From the NCBI GenBank assembly GCA_018340375.1, contig JAFFJZ010000001.1:53498001-53562000 (forward strand): 64,000 nucleotides of DNA, in the 5' to 3' direction. Position numbers and translations under genes: made by a program. This document shows positions 50,251-62,700 of this stretch, piece by piece (position 1 is the stretch's first letter; each line of letters starts with the position of its first letter). This DNA is from Gonatopus flavifemur. Its lineage: Eukaryota > Arthropoda > Insecta > Hymenoptera > Dryinidae. The notes beneath the pieces are model-generated. The model was given only the letters and a program-made list of their open reading frames with translations, had not been told where the DNA came from and made no database searches.

Positions 50251-51110
50251 GGAACGCGGGTCACGGATTAATAAATTAAGATTTCAGTTAAACAAAGTTA
50301 AATAATATATTTATTAAATAGATTGAGTCAAGAAACTGGTTATAAAAAGTCAGTTTTAATGGTACATAAAATGATGCAATTTTACAAATAGAAGTTAAAA
50401 TGAAAACTAATATTACATAGAATTATTGTTTAAAATGATCCTAATAGTCCGGACTTTGTCTATTTGATCTAATACGTGTGCACACTGAATTCGTAAAGTA
50501 TAATATGTGGGTGTACCTTTAGATCAACCGGGATCTAAGGGAAAACAATCGTGGTTAGGCCTATCAAGGATTTCTCTAATATCAAATACGCTACGAGGAT
50601 CTATCGGAATTGTTGATGTGAATGGCTCAGATGGAGCCTTCAGATTATCCGTAATACTTGGCAGTGTTCAAAATACGATTATTTAGATAAATTATATTTT
50701 AACGGTGAATTCTAACTTGATTTTAGCCTTATGCACGTGGCTTCTAACAAAATGTCGGTGATTGGCCGTTTGAGTGTGGCCCTAACGGAAAATAGCCGTA
50801 AGAGTGTGGCTTTAATACCCCATAGCCGTGAGAGGTTGGCTCTAACAGAAGTTACACTATGAAAATGGTGATACCAAATTCCCCCACCATTCCTAACCAA
50901 AAACTAGGACTTCGTAGGGATACACACGAAGTCTGACAATCTCGACTCCTGTAATTAAAAAAGTTGCTTACCAGGAGGTGAAACCGGCCTGATCGTTCCA
51001 AGCAGTCGAAGTCGAGAAGTGATTTTATGCACCTCTGCTACCTATATTATTACCTGCTAGGCTTAATTCCCGCCGTGGGAAACACTAGCGATTGTAGCGG
51101 TTCACGGAGT
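50251..51110. other. Compositionally distinct block, unknown element
   Basis: Starts AT-rich (50260-50470), then becomes GC-richer and repetitive: a theme agccgt(a/g)agagtgtggctctaac recurs about four times at 50750-50850. On the minus strand a canonical donor (cctcctg/gtaagc) ends a possible exon at 50972. It resembles the end of a retroelement or the 5' part of a divergent transcript, but no protein domain is visible. Confidence 0.35.
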
Positions 51111-51119
51111 TTGTCACAA

Positions 51120-51760
51120 TCGTATAGGTGTGTCTCTTTTTAATATATACTTCTCCCGTGTTATTCGCGCGCTTGCGCGATGCGTTCGGGAATTCAACAT
51201 GGTTGCCCATGTTTGTTTACCATCTGTCATCTCGTGGTGCAGATAACCGCGTGTGCATTTTGTTAATGCACAATTGTTTTTATAATCTTATCCTCGTTTT
51301 AATCATTAGTTTTTCGTTCGCGAGTGAAGTGCCTACTCTGATGTCCTGCATGTTCTAAAATGGTAAGTTCTATATTTTCTTTAATATTTTCTCCTTGAAT
51401 TATTCATACTTACTAATTATAATGTTTATTTTATTATTTTTCAGGTAAATCTACAACGGTGAGCCTGTGTTTCTGCTGTGGGTAAGATTGTATTGTTCCT
51501 ATTTCCATAATATTTATCATGTAATATTTATTAGTCATGTTTTCAGGTACGTCGACTGGTATGATGGGGGACGTAACCATGATAGGCACTTAAGTGTCTA
51601 TTTTCAGATAGCGTTGCTTTAGGCAACGCAATCAAGGTAAGGAATATCGTTCCTATTAATCCTCATTTTACAAATATTAATTGTTTTTATATTTTACAGG
51701 TTGGAATTTAGACGAGGATCGTCACAACATGAACGTTTCAGTTTCCCAATTATCTTGAAA
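51120..51760 (+). ncRNA. Candidate spliced transcript with three short introns
   Basis: Four segments are separated by intron-like spacers with canonical edges: exon ending 51362 (aaaatg/gtaagt), acceptor ttttcag at 51444; exon 51445-51481, donor gtaaga; acceptor ttttcag at 51546; exon 51547-51636, donor gtaagg; acceptor attttacag at 51699; last exon from 51700. The spacers are 82, 65 and 63 bases, the usual size of short insect introns, and much more AT-rich than the exons. The joined exons have no long open frame: an ATG at the first junction reaches a stop after five codons. One frame downstream of a stop reads about 38 residues with Cys residues (CFCCGYVDWYDGG). A long non-coding RNA or a transposon transcript are both possible. 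Confidence 0.4.
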
Positions 51761-51767
51761 CAAAAGG

Positions 51768-52022
51768 ACCGTGCAAAATCACTTTGTGTTTGCAATTTTT
51801 TTCCAATTTTCATTAATATTTTCAGCATTAATTTTCCAGCACATGTCCTGGAAAAGTCCAGTTCGTGTACTGGAAATCTTCAGTACTAAGGCTCAAAAAA
51901 TTTCCATAATATTTGTACTGAATTTTTACAATACAAATGTGCTAAAATTTTCCGGTACATTTACAGGTTTATTGCTTCCAGTACATGTACTGGAATTTTC
52001 CGGTGAAATTCGTTTACGGTGT
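51768..52022. mobile_element. MITE-like repeat with 'gtactggaa' blocks
   Basis: Bounded by gaccgtgcaaaatcac and gaaattcgtttacggtg. The interior repeats gtactggaa and its complement ttccagtac many times (51836-52005), so it folds extensively. Same wording as 49534-49870. Confidence 0.45.
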
Positions 52023-52087
52023 GAATAACGGAGGACTCAGCTTTGGAAAGCTTGGACTGTTGCTGTAAATTCTTCAAATCCAGTACT

Positions 52088-52685
52088 CAGGGCATAATGT
52101 AATGGTCAGTTCTTACCAAAAAATTAGTTCTAAAAGAAGACGATCAGTTCTAAAACGTACAAACGGTTAGTTCTTCAAAAATTACCCAATTTTCAGTCAA
52201 ATGTTTTCCTTTTTATTTTGATTTTTTCAAATCGAGTATCCAATACTGCCCTGTTACAAAATAAGCCTCTTCCACCTCATATCGAGGGATATCATTAATT
52301 CAGTAGTGATATTCATTCTGAAAAAATAAATCTTGATGCCAAAAATAAAATCAATGAAGCATCAAATGATTCAAGGAATACTTGTCACACGTCACACAAA
52401 TTTCTCACTTCATATTGGAAGGGTTTTCTCTCGAAATAGAAAGACTATTTCTCTTTTTCTTCAGCTGATGTTCTCACAGCATAGTTTATAAAAAAGTAAT
52501 CTTGATTAAATAAAACGTAATGAGATAGATATATCATTTATTGAATGCATAAATAGATATTAAGTTTATTAATTATCATATACCGTTTTATTAATTCCTA
52601 AAGACGATACAGTACCTTTCTTTTTTTTAGAAATTGAGTGTCCACCGTATCGGTTAGTTCTCAAATTTCCTTACATTATGCCCTG
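52088..52685. mobile_element. Non-autonomous hAT-type element, 598 bp
   Basis: Ends CAGGGCATAATGTAA and, complement of the right end, CAGGGCATAATGTAA. Flanks CCAGTACT (52080-52087) and CCAGTACC (52686-52693) are an 8-base duplication with one change. CAGGG ends with an 8-base duplication define a hAT element. The subterminal region carries about five copies of (g/a)tTAGTTCT or tCAGTTCT on the left and ggttagttctcaaa on the right, as hAT ends often have repeated transposase sites. No transposase is present. Confidence 0.9.
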
Positions 52686-52749
52686 CCAGTACCGAGCAGT
52701 TGATTCGAACAGTTAAACATCGAAGGTTCATCGAATTTTGTGTTTTGTC

Positions 52750-52998
52750 TAAAGTTCACACAAACGCAAATTCGCACCACGCAACTTCACCGGTTAGTAA
52801 CTCGGTTCCTATTCGAACAATTTCACCTTCCTTTTTTTCAATTTGAAAGAAAAAACTGTGCATATTAACGTGGTATGGAAGAAAATTCACAAATATCTCA
52901 TTTAGTTAGTGAAAAAAAATGCGAGAGTAAAATCCATTTTTGAAGACAAATGAAAAGTATGGAGACGGTTGGTGCGAATTCGCACCTGCGTGTACTTG
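52750..52998. mobile_element. TIR MITE with GCGAATTCGC palindrome
   Basis: Left caaacgcaaattcgcacca is mirrored by ttggtgcgaattcgcacctgcgtgt on the right. The right copy holds a perfect 16-base palindrome ggtgcgaattcgcacc at 52971-52986. Outer ends are approximate. Confidence 0.55.
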
Positions 52999-55900
52999 AA
53001 TGGTTAATAAACAATTTGAATTTCAACAACACGATTACTGGGCCATACTCATTTGATTGAACATCAATTTAACAAATGCACTTTCAATACGAATTCAATT
53101 TGAAATTCATGTTCAGTTACATTTAATTGATTCTCCTTTACAATTTTTTGAATTGTCCATAAAATCGATTCGCGTTGGAAACCTGGATAAAATTGGATGA
53201 ATTTGGATTGAATTCTGATCTTTCTTATCAGATTTTTTATTGAAAATAATATTCAAATCAATTTGGTATAATTCAAGTTTACGACAGAAATTGAGAGTTT
53301 CAGATCAAATTGCGAGTGTTTCAGAGGAAACAACTCAGAACTGCGGATATTTGATTTGTTCGAGCGCCCTTAACAACCAGAAATTTCAGAATAAATTCCA
53401 TCCTGTGATGGAGCGTTGGCCATCTCCTGATGGAAAAATCATCATCAGGTTGACCGGATATTTCAAAAGGACTGCTGGCGCTCTGGAAGGCCGTCAACGA
53501 ATTTTCACTGGCATGGTTGCACCATCAACGATCTAATACAATGCCAATGAAATTGCATTTGAAAAATTACTTGGCAAGTGAAATGGTTCTCATCAATCCC
53601 ACAAAAATGTGAACGAAATGAGCCTTATTGAATGTATACGAAAATTCCTCAATTATCAATAATTCTTGTACATTCGCATGTTTTTGTTGTCCGAGCTAAG
53701 GGGATTTCAACGATGAGTTTCCAGAGTGTGGAATGGATTGCACAATGAGAATTCCGTATGCTGGATTGATTATGGCCACAAAATTTAGTATATAATGATA
53801 TAAAAGAGAACTGGGTTTGTTTGAGACTATTTTTGAGGGTAAACTCTCTGACAAGGAAGCAATATTTAATCACAATATTATTCGCAATCTTTACATTACG
53901 AAAATACCTGATTACTAAAAGACTACTAGCCCCCGAGGGTCTCATTCTATTTGAGATGAGATTTTATATTGGATTTCCTGAGGCACCTTTTCTTCATGTA
54001 ACTGTGACTTCTATAAGAACATGGTCGATCTAGTATAATCGTATAACGACACGCTTTATGTTTTCCCTTTTTCCTCCTGGGTCATTTTAATTTCCCACGA
54101 TATCTTTCGTCTTTCAAGTCGATTCATTTTAATTAACTGAGCAGACCAGAGAGAAGTCTGACGAGTTTTTGATGATTGTCTGAAGGTCACAGAGAATTTC
54201 TCCGTCAGGGAATGGTAGGTGTGGACAGTGAGCTTTTTAATTACATTCTACAGTGTTATTGGAACATAACATCTGGAACAATAGTTATAATAATCGTTTG
54301 AAATTCTTTACGGTTCGAACATCGTGTTGCAAAGAACTAAACTATGAAACTGTTTCAATATCTCAAATCATTCGTGTTGAACAGTTTTTTTATTCTTGAG
54401 GGTGAAAGCGAGCTAAGGAATATTTCAAATAATTCAAAAGAATTTCTCATTACTATGAACACCTCCATTTGATACAAGAAACACGAGGGAAGATTACCTT
54501 GAATCAGTTTAGAATTATTTCATTGAGAAGTTGATATTCCACATGATGATATTACTAAATTTATGAGATTTATGTTGAAGTGTACTAATGATGTAACGTA
54601 ATCAAAATTAATAAGATTTCAAAGCATCTACCGGAGAACGGTTCACAAATTCAAAACTCGTCATTATACTATCAAGAGACATGCAGGGTGGAGTCTAATC
54701 CTATTCCAAGATAGTAAACTATGTTACGAAAATAGGGAATTGCCAAATGCATAGGAATGCATTCAAAGACGCTCGCTTCGAAGTCATTTCATTATACGAT
54801 ATTTAGAGTTACCGATAATTATATTGTTCTTAGTATAATATGAAAATTTTATATTTGAAGAAGATTATGTGATATTCATAATTTCTGCGCACAAAACATC
54901 TCCCCAGTTGTAAAATGTAGCTGGACTGGGAATAGGAATAATCCTCAAAATAATGACAAAATGATTGTATAATTGATAGCCACCTATCTGTTTTCATTTG
55001 AACTTTCTTCATTTGCTGAAAATCATGTGACTTGGAAGTTGTAAATTAGCCGACCCATCCTCGAACGTATGTTTGCAGGGTTTGGAATAAGATTTTACGT
55101 ACGCAATCATCTGTATTATCAAGTCACCCTAAACTTCGCCCTATTTCGTCAAACTTTCGCATAAATCAACGGGTGAGTGGATATACGTGAAGCAAAGTGA
55201 CGACTATTCGCGTCATGTCAGCGTCGCCCTCTCAAATTTCATCACATCGTAAATCAAATGTGATCCGTGTATATGCGTACGTACGTAGCCATATTTGACA
55301 TATCTTCCATTCTTCTCGACACTTTTTGTCATAACAAAACCAAGTACCTAATTCACAGTATTCTTTCTCTTCCCTCAAATCGCTCGTAATTTACTTATTT
55401 CTTCATCGACCGAATTACCAATGTTGAATTTCCGAATACTCCTTCTCATTCGGAACGCAATCTAAAAAAACATCACAATATTACGATCGTGTGTATTCCA
55501 AGATCGTGTAATAAACTTCCATCATTCGGACGTTTACGAGAACACTTTCAGTTCTTGACGCGATGCGGAAAAACAACACGACGGATCAAGGCGTTCACAT
55601 ATTCTTTCATATATATATATGTACATATCTACTCCGATTCCTTCTTCCTCAGAAATGGGAGATAGTCAAATATCTACGATCTCTGCGGAAATATGAATCA
55701 GGAGAAGAAAAAAGAATGTTTAATACACAATATGCTTGGTACAAAAGAATAAAATATGTTTGCATGTATTTTTGAAAGTATCTAAGAAGATGAGAATCAT
55801 TTCCCTGATGTGATATAAAGTTTCCTTTGTACTTTGATTGCTCCTTCGATGAGAAAGCTTCGCAATTGTGAGTTCAAACATCGAGCTTTCAATCTTGATG

Positions 55901-58900
55901 AGTTGTGAGATGTCTTATTCTTTATGTTTGGAATAAAAGTAACGAAGAAATGTATATGTAGGAATGCTGAGAAAGAATAAAAGTCGTCGCAACTTCCATT
56001 GGATAGAACTAATCGCAATAAAACATATCACTGATTTTTCATCAAATTTCCATTTTCAAACATGATTCACAAATTACACGTGACCAACAAAATTTTCCGA
56101 AGAATCTTCCGACGTTGAAATTCCAGAACTGAAAAGATCTTGCATTATAAATGTTCTTTTTCTGAGAAAAAGCTGAGAAAAGCTTTGGTATTCTACGTAT
56201 AGGGTGCTTAAACATACCAAGCCGTGCAAGAGACGAAGTTGGATAAACGTAAAGCTTGGTGGTTTTGTAGAGTCATGTTGCTTTGAAGGAGCATGTCACT
56301 TCATGAGGTAAAATGAAAAGACGAATGCTAGAAATTCGTTCAAAGCGCCCGGTTTGAATAGAAAGATTCTAACTCCAGTGAGGCAGGAAAGGAATAACAA
56401 AATCAATGCACCTTGGTACGAAAAATTCAACTGCAAAAGGGAGTATAGCCTTCATTCCGCTGCCACTATTTTGATTCATGCTTGCAACAGTTCGACATTA
56501 AACACTTGCGGAATGGAGCGCATTGAAGAGCATGGTTTGGAATGCGAATGTATGAGCAACGATTTCATGCGAAATGATTAAATATGAACATGACGAGGAA
56601 ATACACACCTACAATTTGTCAAAATATATTCCCTGATTCTCAATTCATGGATTTTTACATAATTAAATTTATTCATGTCAAATAGGGAACGAGTCGAGTC
56701 GGCTGATATTTTCTTTGAAATGTGAAATTCGTTGATTTTGTTCCACTCGCAACTTGAATTTGATCAAATCGAAGGGGTTTTGTGAATCAAATAAAAATAG
56801 TCAGCTTCAGCTTTTTCAATCTATCACGCAACAGCACGAGCTGTGCTCTCGTGTACTTGCTGCGCAGCAATCCCTTCTGATGAGAGACCTTTCCGTTCAT
56901 TTACATTTATTTCTCATTTCTTTTCCTCGCCTTTTTCACTTGTTTTTCAATCTTTCCGCAGCGGTATTTGAAATACTTGATATTTTTCTGACACACAATT
57001 CCTTTAAAAGATTGATATCGATTTTTTTTCCTCTATCATCGTTTCTTTTCTCTCAATGTTCGGTAATATGTGTTGAAGGTGCACTTTTATATTATAGCCT
57101 GATAGTAAAAAAAAATCATCCACTCGATGGATAGATAAACATTGAAGATTTATACTCATTGGGAATTTTTCTACCAAGTACAATTCAAAGGATCGGAGGA
57201 ATAACATTCTGAAATATGTATTGCCAAGTTGAAATAACATACGATACATTCATAATTTGAAATTGTATAAATCTTGAAATCCAAACGCGGATTCAAAATC
57301 TCATACGTGAGTGAGATAATGTGATAATCAGATTCATGGAATATCACTGTTCTCCTGTGGATTTATTTCTGATTCCCATATTGATGAATATCAGATTATA
57401 TTCAACTGTAATAAATATATCGCTCTGTTGATTGTTTTGTATTTTGTTTGCGTTTTGTATAACAATTGATGCATACGAATCTCATAGTTCTTTGCGATAA
57501 TTCTGTGCAACTTCAATCTCGTTCGTAAAAATACGAAAGTGTAACGTAATGGTTTATATTTTTCAATATTGTGAGTACGGACATAATTCTCCTATAATTC
57601 ACATGGGCACAGCTTCCAAAGCCTCGACGCTGAACAATGTTCCGTTGAAAATATACATTTCAACAGTCATGAATAAGCCTCATAAATTTGTGGTTATCAG
57701 GATTGAGCTTTACTCGCCAAAATATTTTTTTCTCCTCACGTCTGATTTTGGGAAAATTTGTTTATTCTTCATTTTATTTACGATTTCTTCGATGGCCTGG
57801 GGTTATGTTTGGTCGTTTTTCATGTTACCTTTCCAAGTTTCTACGTTCAGATATATTCATATTTCCACTCTTTTTTTCTCCTTTCCCAGTACTAATACCA
57901 TCGGGCTCCTGTATTCCTCGAGAGAATTGTACATAATCACACTTTGATATTTCAGTCGTACATTTTTTTATATCTTCGATAGCTTATTTCTATTTTCTCA
58001 ATAATTTTATGCAGAATATCAGAGGAAATAAATTCAAAATTTCAGGTTGAAGTGAAAATAAATCCGATCAACTTCATCCTCCTCAAAGTAGTCTCATGAA
58101 ATCTATTGAATAAACGGATAGAAAGTATTTCAGATGTGTCGGAAACGATCTCAAACACCTACCATGTTTATATAATATTTTCTTCTATGGAAAGGGGGAA
58201 AGAATTACGTCAAGTGATAAAGTTAAGTGAATCACTCTTATCCGTATACAGAAAATGTATAACCTCGCGTAGAGTACGTGTGTATGTACATGGTACATAA
58301 CATACGTAACGCACTAGGCAAAGCTGAATGCTGCAAGCGCGTTCATACGTTTCCTTCGTGTCAGAGTAAAGAGGCAAGAAGCAATAGCACATAACCCACA
58401 CGAATTCGAAAACGAGAAGAGAAAAGTTTTGTATTCATACGAAGCGGTCCTCCGCGCTATCCACCTCAGTGATAAATTCCCTCCTATTGACGTGGGAATT
58501 GAATTTCCTGTAGTGTAGCCGTGGGCCACGACAGAAAGTCGAAGGAACGAATTTTTCGTCTAGCGACCTAATGTATACCTATATACGACCAGTATTCTAC
58601 GACTCGAAATAGATGAGCGTCTCTAGGATATCTGTAATATTGCTGAGAGAAGACGACAAGGTACAAGAGAGTTGTTACGTTTTTGTCGATCAACGGAGAG
58701 GCTTCAAAGATGATACACAATTCCATCATGTATTTCGTTACCCCAAATATAACTTGTTGAGAAGATAAGATCTATATCGATGATTAGGAATTTCATCTTG
58801 GGGTCGAAAGGAGTAGAGCGATACATATAATCAAATTTTTTACTCATATTCAACTGTTGTTCGTGGTGAAGTCGAAGGGATTCATTCAAACTGGATGATT

Positions 58901-59535
58901 TTAATCGAATTGGAGAAGAGAAACGAATGAGAAAAAGTAGAACGAATGCAATTCGTTTGAATTTCCCGATTAAGAATTGAGATACTGCGAATATTGTCCA
59001 GCGAAAATTCGGAGCTATCGGTAATTAGAAGATACAGATTATGTAGGGATATATCAATTACCCTTAATCGATCGGTTATAGAGTGAAAACAGTAGTAACG
59101 GAATGAACACCAGTGACAGAATCCTGTTCTTCCTTTCTCCAATACTAAACATATGAGTTCATGCGTGCAACCGTTTACCGCGCACGACTCTGCCGCAACA
59201 CGATCGGTCCTGCGTTTTCTCTCTTTCGTGCTCTAACCGTCACATAATTATGTATACAGAAACTCATCATAGGTTACTAGCATGTAGACGGAATGATCAC
59301 CGTTCGAATCCTTGACGTGCGACCCATACAGGAAGCTCAGTGATGAAATACATTCGAGCTGTCTTCCATAAAAAACTGATCCGAAATTTCTTCAAAGCCT
59401 TGCAATCGAAAAGAAACGTCCAATCATCAACGCAATAATTCTCAGATTTGGTTGGGAATCAAAAATCATATTCTAAAAATTAAAATCTGTTTTATAATAC
59501 AGTGCAACCTTTGAATAGGGTTGCTTGCCCTGATT
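52999..59535. other. Third intron: about 6.5 kb with no recognised element
   Basis: Open frames of 70-132 codons occur on both strands but none shows a motif. 55060-55300 and 58300-58600 are GC-richer (cgtcagcgtcgccctc.., gcggtcctccgcgctatcc..) and may be regulatory. Near 59255-59330, taggttactagcatg followed by gttcgaatccttg has a weak pol III box look. Short TA tract at 55608-55620. Confidence 0.35.
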
Positions 59536-60044
59536 CACGGAGCAAAATGCAGCTCGAAAGGATAGTAATCTTTAATAGAAAATTGGAGAATGTTTCTTAA
59601 AATCTTAGAATATTTCTTACGATCTAAGAATTTTTCTCAAGTTCGTAATAAACATAAAACGGTTCAGATTTCTCTTGAATATTGCTCGAAATACAATGGA
59701 AAATTATCAATTCTCAACAAATCATAAAAACAAATATGAAATTTCCAAAAGTCGCGAATGAAATTTTACAAAGTGGATAAGAAAATTCTGTAATATGAAA
59801 ATCAGATTTCGAAATTTTGTTATTTACTTTGTAAAATTTCATGCGCGACTTTTGGAGACTTCATATTTGTTTCTATGATTTGTTAAGTATTGATAATTTT
59901 TTATTGTTTTCCGAGCAATATTCAAGAGAAATCTGAACCGTTTTATGTTTATTACAAACTTAAGAAAAATTCTTAGATTTTAAGAAATAATCTCCAATTT
60001 TCTATTAAAGATTACTATCCTTTCGAGCTGCATTCTTCTCCGTG
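59536..60044. mobile_element. 509 bp foldback element
   Basis: One long hairpin: cacggagcaaaatgcagctcgaaaggatagtaatc is mirrored by gattactatcctttcgagctgcattcttctccgtg, and pairing continues through aaacggttcagatttctcttgaatattgctcg and catatttgtttctatgatttgtta to a centre near 59793. Arms are about 240 bases with only scattered mismatches, the best-preserved long palindrome in the window. Confidence 0.92.
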
Positions 60045-61184
60045 TTCTCGCCCGAGCGTTCTCCCCACCATTATACAAAAGCTAGAGAATTTAATAATCG
60101 GAATGCAACCTTTAAATAAGGCCGCAGGACAAAATGACATTTTGCTATTACATTCATGGACAGAAAAATATATTTCTGTCCTTTTAAACTTCATCCATAT
60201 TTGACAGGATTCGCAAGGTGTTCAGACCAATTTTCAATACATTATTTATGATATTCTTATACATTTTTCCTCATCGTATACGCTGTGTTTTTGTTTCGAC
60301 AAACGGCAGCACAATATCCGTCTCACATGAGATGTATACACACAGAAATTAATGTATCTTCCTCTGATTTAATGCGAATAACTCAGAAGATCCTCACCAT
60401 CTCTCCTAGATCACAGGGAAGCTTCTTTGATAATAAAAAACCCCTCAAAGGATGGCCAAAAACTAGTCAACAATTTTGAGATGTGTCAATTTCCGAAGCG
60501 GCCTTATTCATAGGGAGCGAATTCTTCTGTGCTGAGTTGAGCGCAGCCCATACAGGGTTCATCAATCGGCCCAATAATGGCACGTTACTGGACCACAAAC
60601 GGCGTTCTTCGCCAATTAATGGCTCATCATTGGTTAATTGCTGGATGATAACGTCGGTCCAGTAATGGTAATGAATAATGGGCCATGTATAAAGTTATTG
60701 ATTGGCCCATTAATGGAGCTGAATGATCCCGATTTGTGGTCAGAAATTTCGGCACGATGTTCGAATGTCAGCCATCAATGGCAGATTACTGGGGCATAGT
60801 AATAATGATATCCAATGGTGATATGACTGCGTTCCAGAATAATCGGTTCAGTAGTTAAGTGGGACCCAAAACACTTTTTTGTTTTCGTTTTAGGGAAATT
60901 TGTCATTCCAGTTTTCACCAGATCAGAATCCACAATCGATATTTCCACAATCTCAAATGTAAAATCATACGAGTCAAAAGCACTCTCGATAAATCAGTTG
61001 AATTCGGTTGCTTATTCCATTCAATTTTTTGTTATGTACAGGAGAAAGTAATTGATTATCTATAAAAATGAGAATTCATTTGAATCATGTAAAACGTATT
61101 GAATGGATGTGAATTATTTATTCAGCGTAATAGAAATAAGGCCAAAACAAACTTTTTTCACGGGTGATTACGAATACAATACGT

Positions 61185-62700
61185 CGAGGGGCCGTTCACT
61201 CTCGAGTCAAAAAGAGTCAAATTAATGTTGAAGAATACTCGTTTCCCGATTGCACGATTCAAAAGAGAGAGCCTGACTCGCATGATTCCCAGTGATCAGT
61301 TACTATGTGTAAAGTTGTATTCAATAATTTGGGATGATTCGCTCTGACTCGCATTGACTCGTTCCTTATTTGCACTGACTACCTTGACTCATTCTTTATT
61401 CCTATCAGTGGAATGATTCATTTCATTATCTCACTCATTTTGTACTATTTCAAATGCACACTGTAAAAAATAATCCGAATCTTCCTGTACGAAGCAACCG
61501 GAAAATTCCGATCATGGGTATATAAACTCACCTTCAATTCAACTGAAAATTCCGAACTGTATAGGATTTTTACCATCATTTCCCAGTAAGTTTCTGGTGG
61601 AATACGGAAAATTCTTAACGCACGTATGGGTTAATTACTTCCAAACGTTTATGTCAAGTTTTCCATGGAAAGTTTTTATAGTGTCCGCTTCATTCACCTC
61701 ATGATACTTTGTCAATTTTGTTATTGCAAGTGCTTAATGAAATCTCATAGAAGATTCCACACAACATCCCAGTTCTTGAGGAATTCTCAAAGAGCTCTCT
61801 TCAAACAGTTCATTATAGATTCTGTCATGAGAGTTCTTGAAGAATTCATCAAGAATACAATCAGATCCCAAAAAATTCTTAAAGCATTCTCAAAGACCTG
61901 GTACGAGAGTTCATAAGACACTTTTCATGAATTCGCAATGTATTTGTAAAGAACCCCCCGTTCAGAATGAATCCCTGGAAGGATTTTTTTCGTCCAAAAG
62001 AACTTGGAGAATTCAGTAAACAATCCCGAAAAAAGTCTTCAAGCATCAGAAAAGAGTTCTTGAAAGATTCTATAAGAGTTTTCAAAGGATTCCAAGAGAT
62101 TTCTTGAAAAATTTCACAAAAGTTCTCGAAGAATTCGAAAAAAGTTCTTGAAAAATTCTTGCAGAACTCTGGAAATATTTTGCCATATAACAATATAATC
62201 TAACCAAGAGTTTGCCTACAAATCCTGACACAAGGTTGAATTGCTATGAAAACTGAAGTAATTCTTCAAATCTTGGGAAATAACCTCAAGATCATAGAAA
62301 ATTCCAGAACCATTCTTGGAAAATTATTTTAAAATCCTTTGCAAAAACTTCAAAAGATCTTGAGGAGCCTGATCTTGAGGTGCGCAGTCGTTCATGTCTA
62401 CGTTCACGCAGTCAGTGTAGATGATCCTCTCACTGATTCGTTTTCATTGACCGCCGATTCGATATGATTCATTCTGACTCGCACAGATCCGTACCTGACT
62501 CACGCAGATTCTACTCGACTCACTCTTTAAACGGATGATTCGCTTTTTCCACGAGTAATTCACTCTTGTACGTGATTCTTTTCATAATAAAAATATTCTG
62601 AATAGTACTTGCAGATTTCAGTTATTGAATCAACGCATTATTTATTTCGAATCTTTGTTGAGCGTTAAAATCGTCTGACTCGAGAGTGAACGGCCCCTCG
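61185..62700. mobile_element. Non-autonomous hAT-like element, 1516 bp (nest 3)
   Basis: Perfect 25-base inverted ends (61185-61209 and 62676-62700, beginning CGAGGGGCCGTTCACTCTCG) and a perfect 8-base target duplication CAATACGT at 61177-61184 and 62701-62708. Subterminal zones (61210-61400 and 62400-62600) carry many tgactcg / gactcac motifs. The 8-base duplication supports hAT, although the first bases CGAGG differ from the usual CAGGG. The interior holds another repeat and a minisatellite-like tract and no transposase. Perfect ends suggest recent movement. Confidence 0.92.
61765..62170. repeat. Degenerate 'agttcttgaagaattc' repeat tract
   Basis: Repeated short units close to agttcttga(a/g)(g/a)aattc, about 15-25 bases apart and partly self-complementary, inside the 1516 bp element. 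It generates Phe/Glu- and Ser/Arg-rich open frames on both strands that should not be read as genes. Similar wording occurs at 37330-37400. Confidence 0.6.

Noticed and set aside
52741..53540. 98-codon frame at 53240-53536
   Set aside because: No known domain and no splice-site support. Reading is compatible with chance.
57549..57947. 132-codon plus-strand frame with hydrophobic segments
   Set aside because: Overlaps a second open frame in another phase, is AT-driven (Phe/Ile/Ser-rich) and has no recognisable motif.
59255..59335. tRNA gene suggested by 'gttcgaatccttg'
   Set aside because: No cloverleaf can be drawn: the A-box is weak and the acceptor stem does not pair. At most a decayed SINE.
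61879..62193. 104-codon minus-strand Phe/Glu-rich frame
   Set aside because: Product of the 'agttcttgaagaattc' repeat tract inside the hAT-like element, not a gene.
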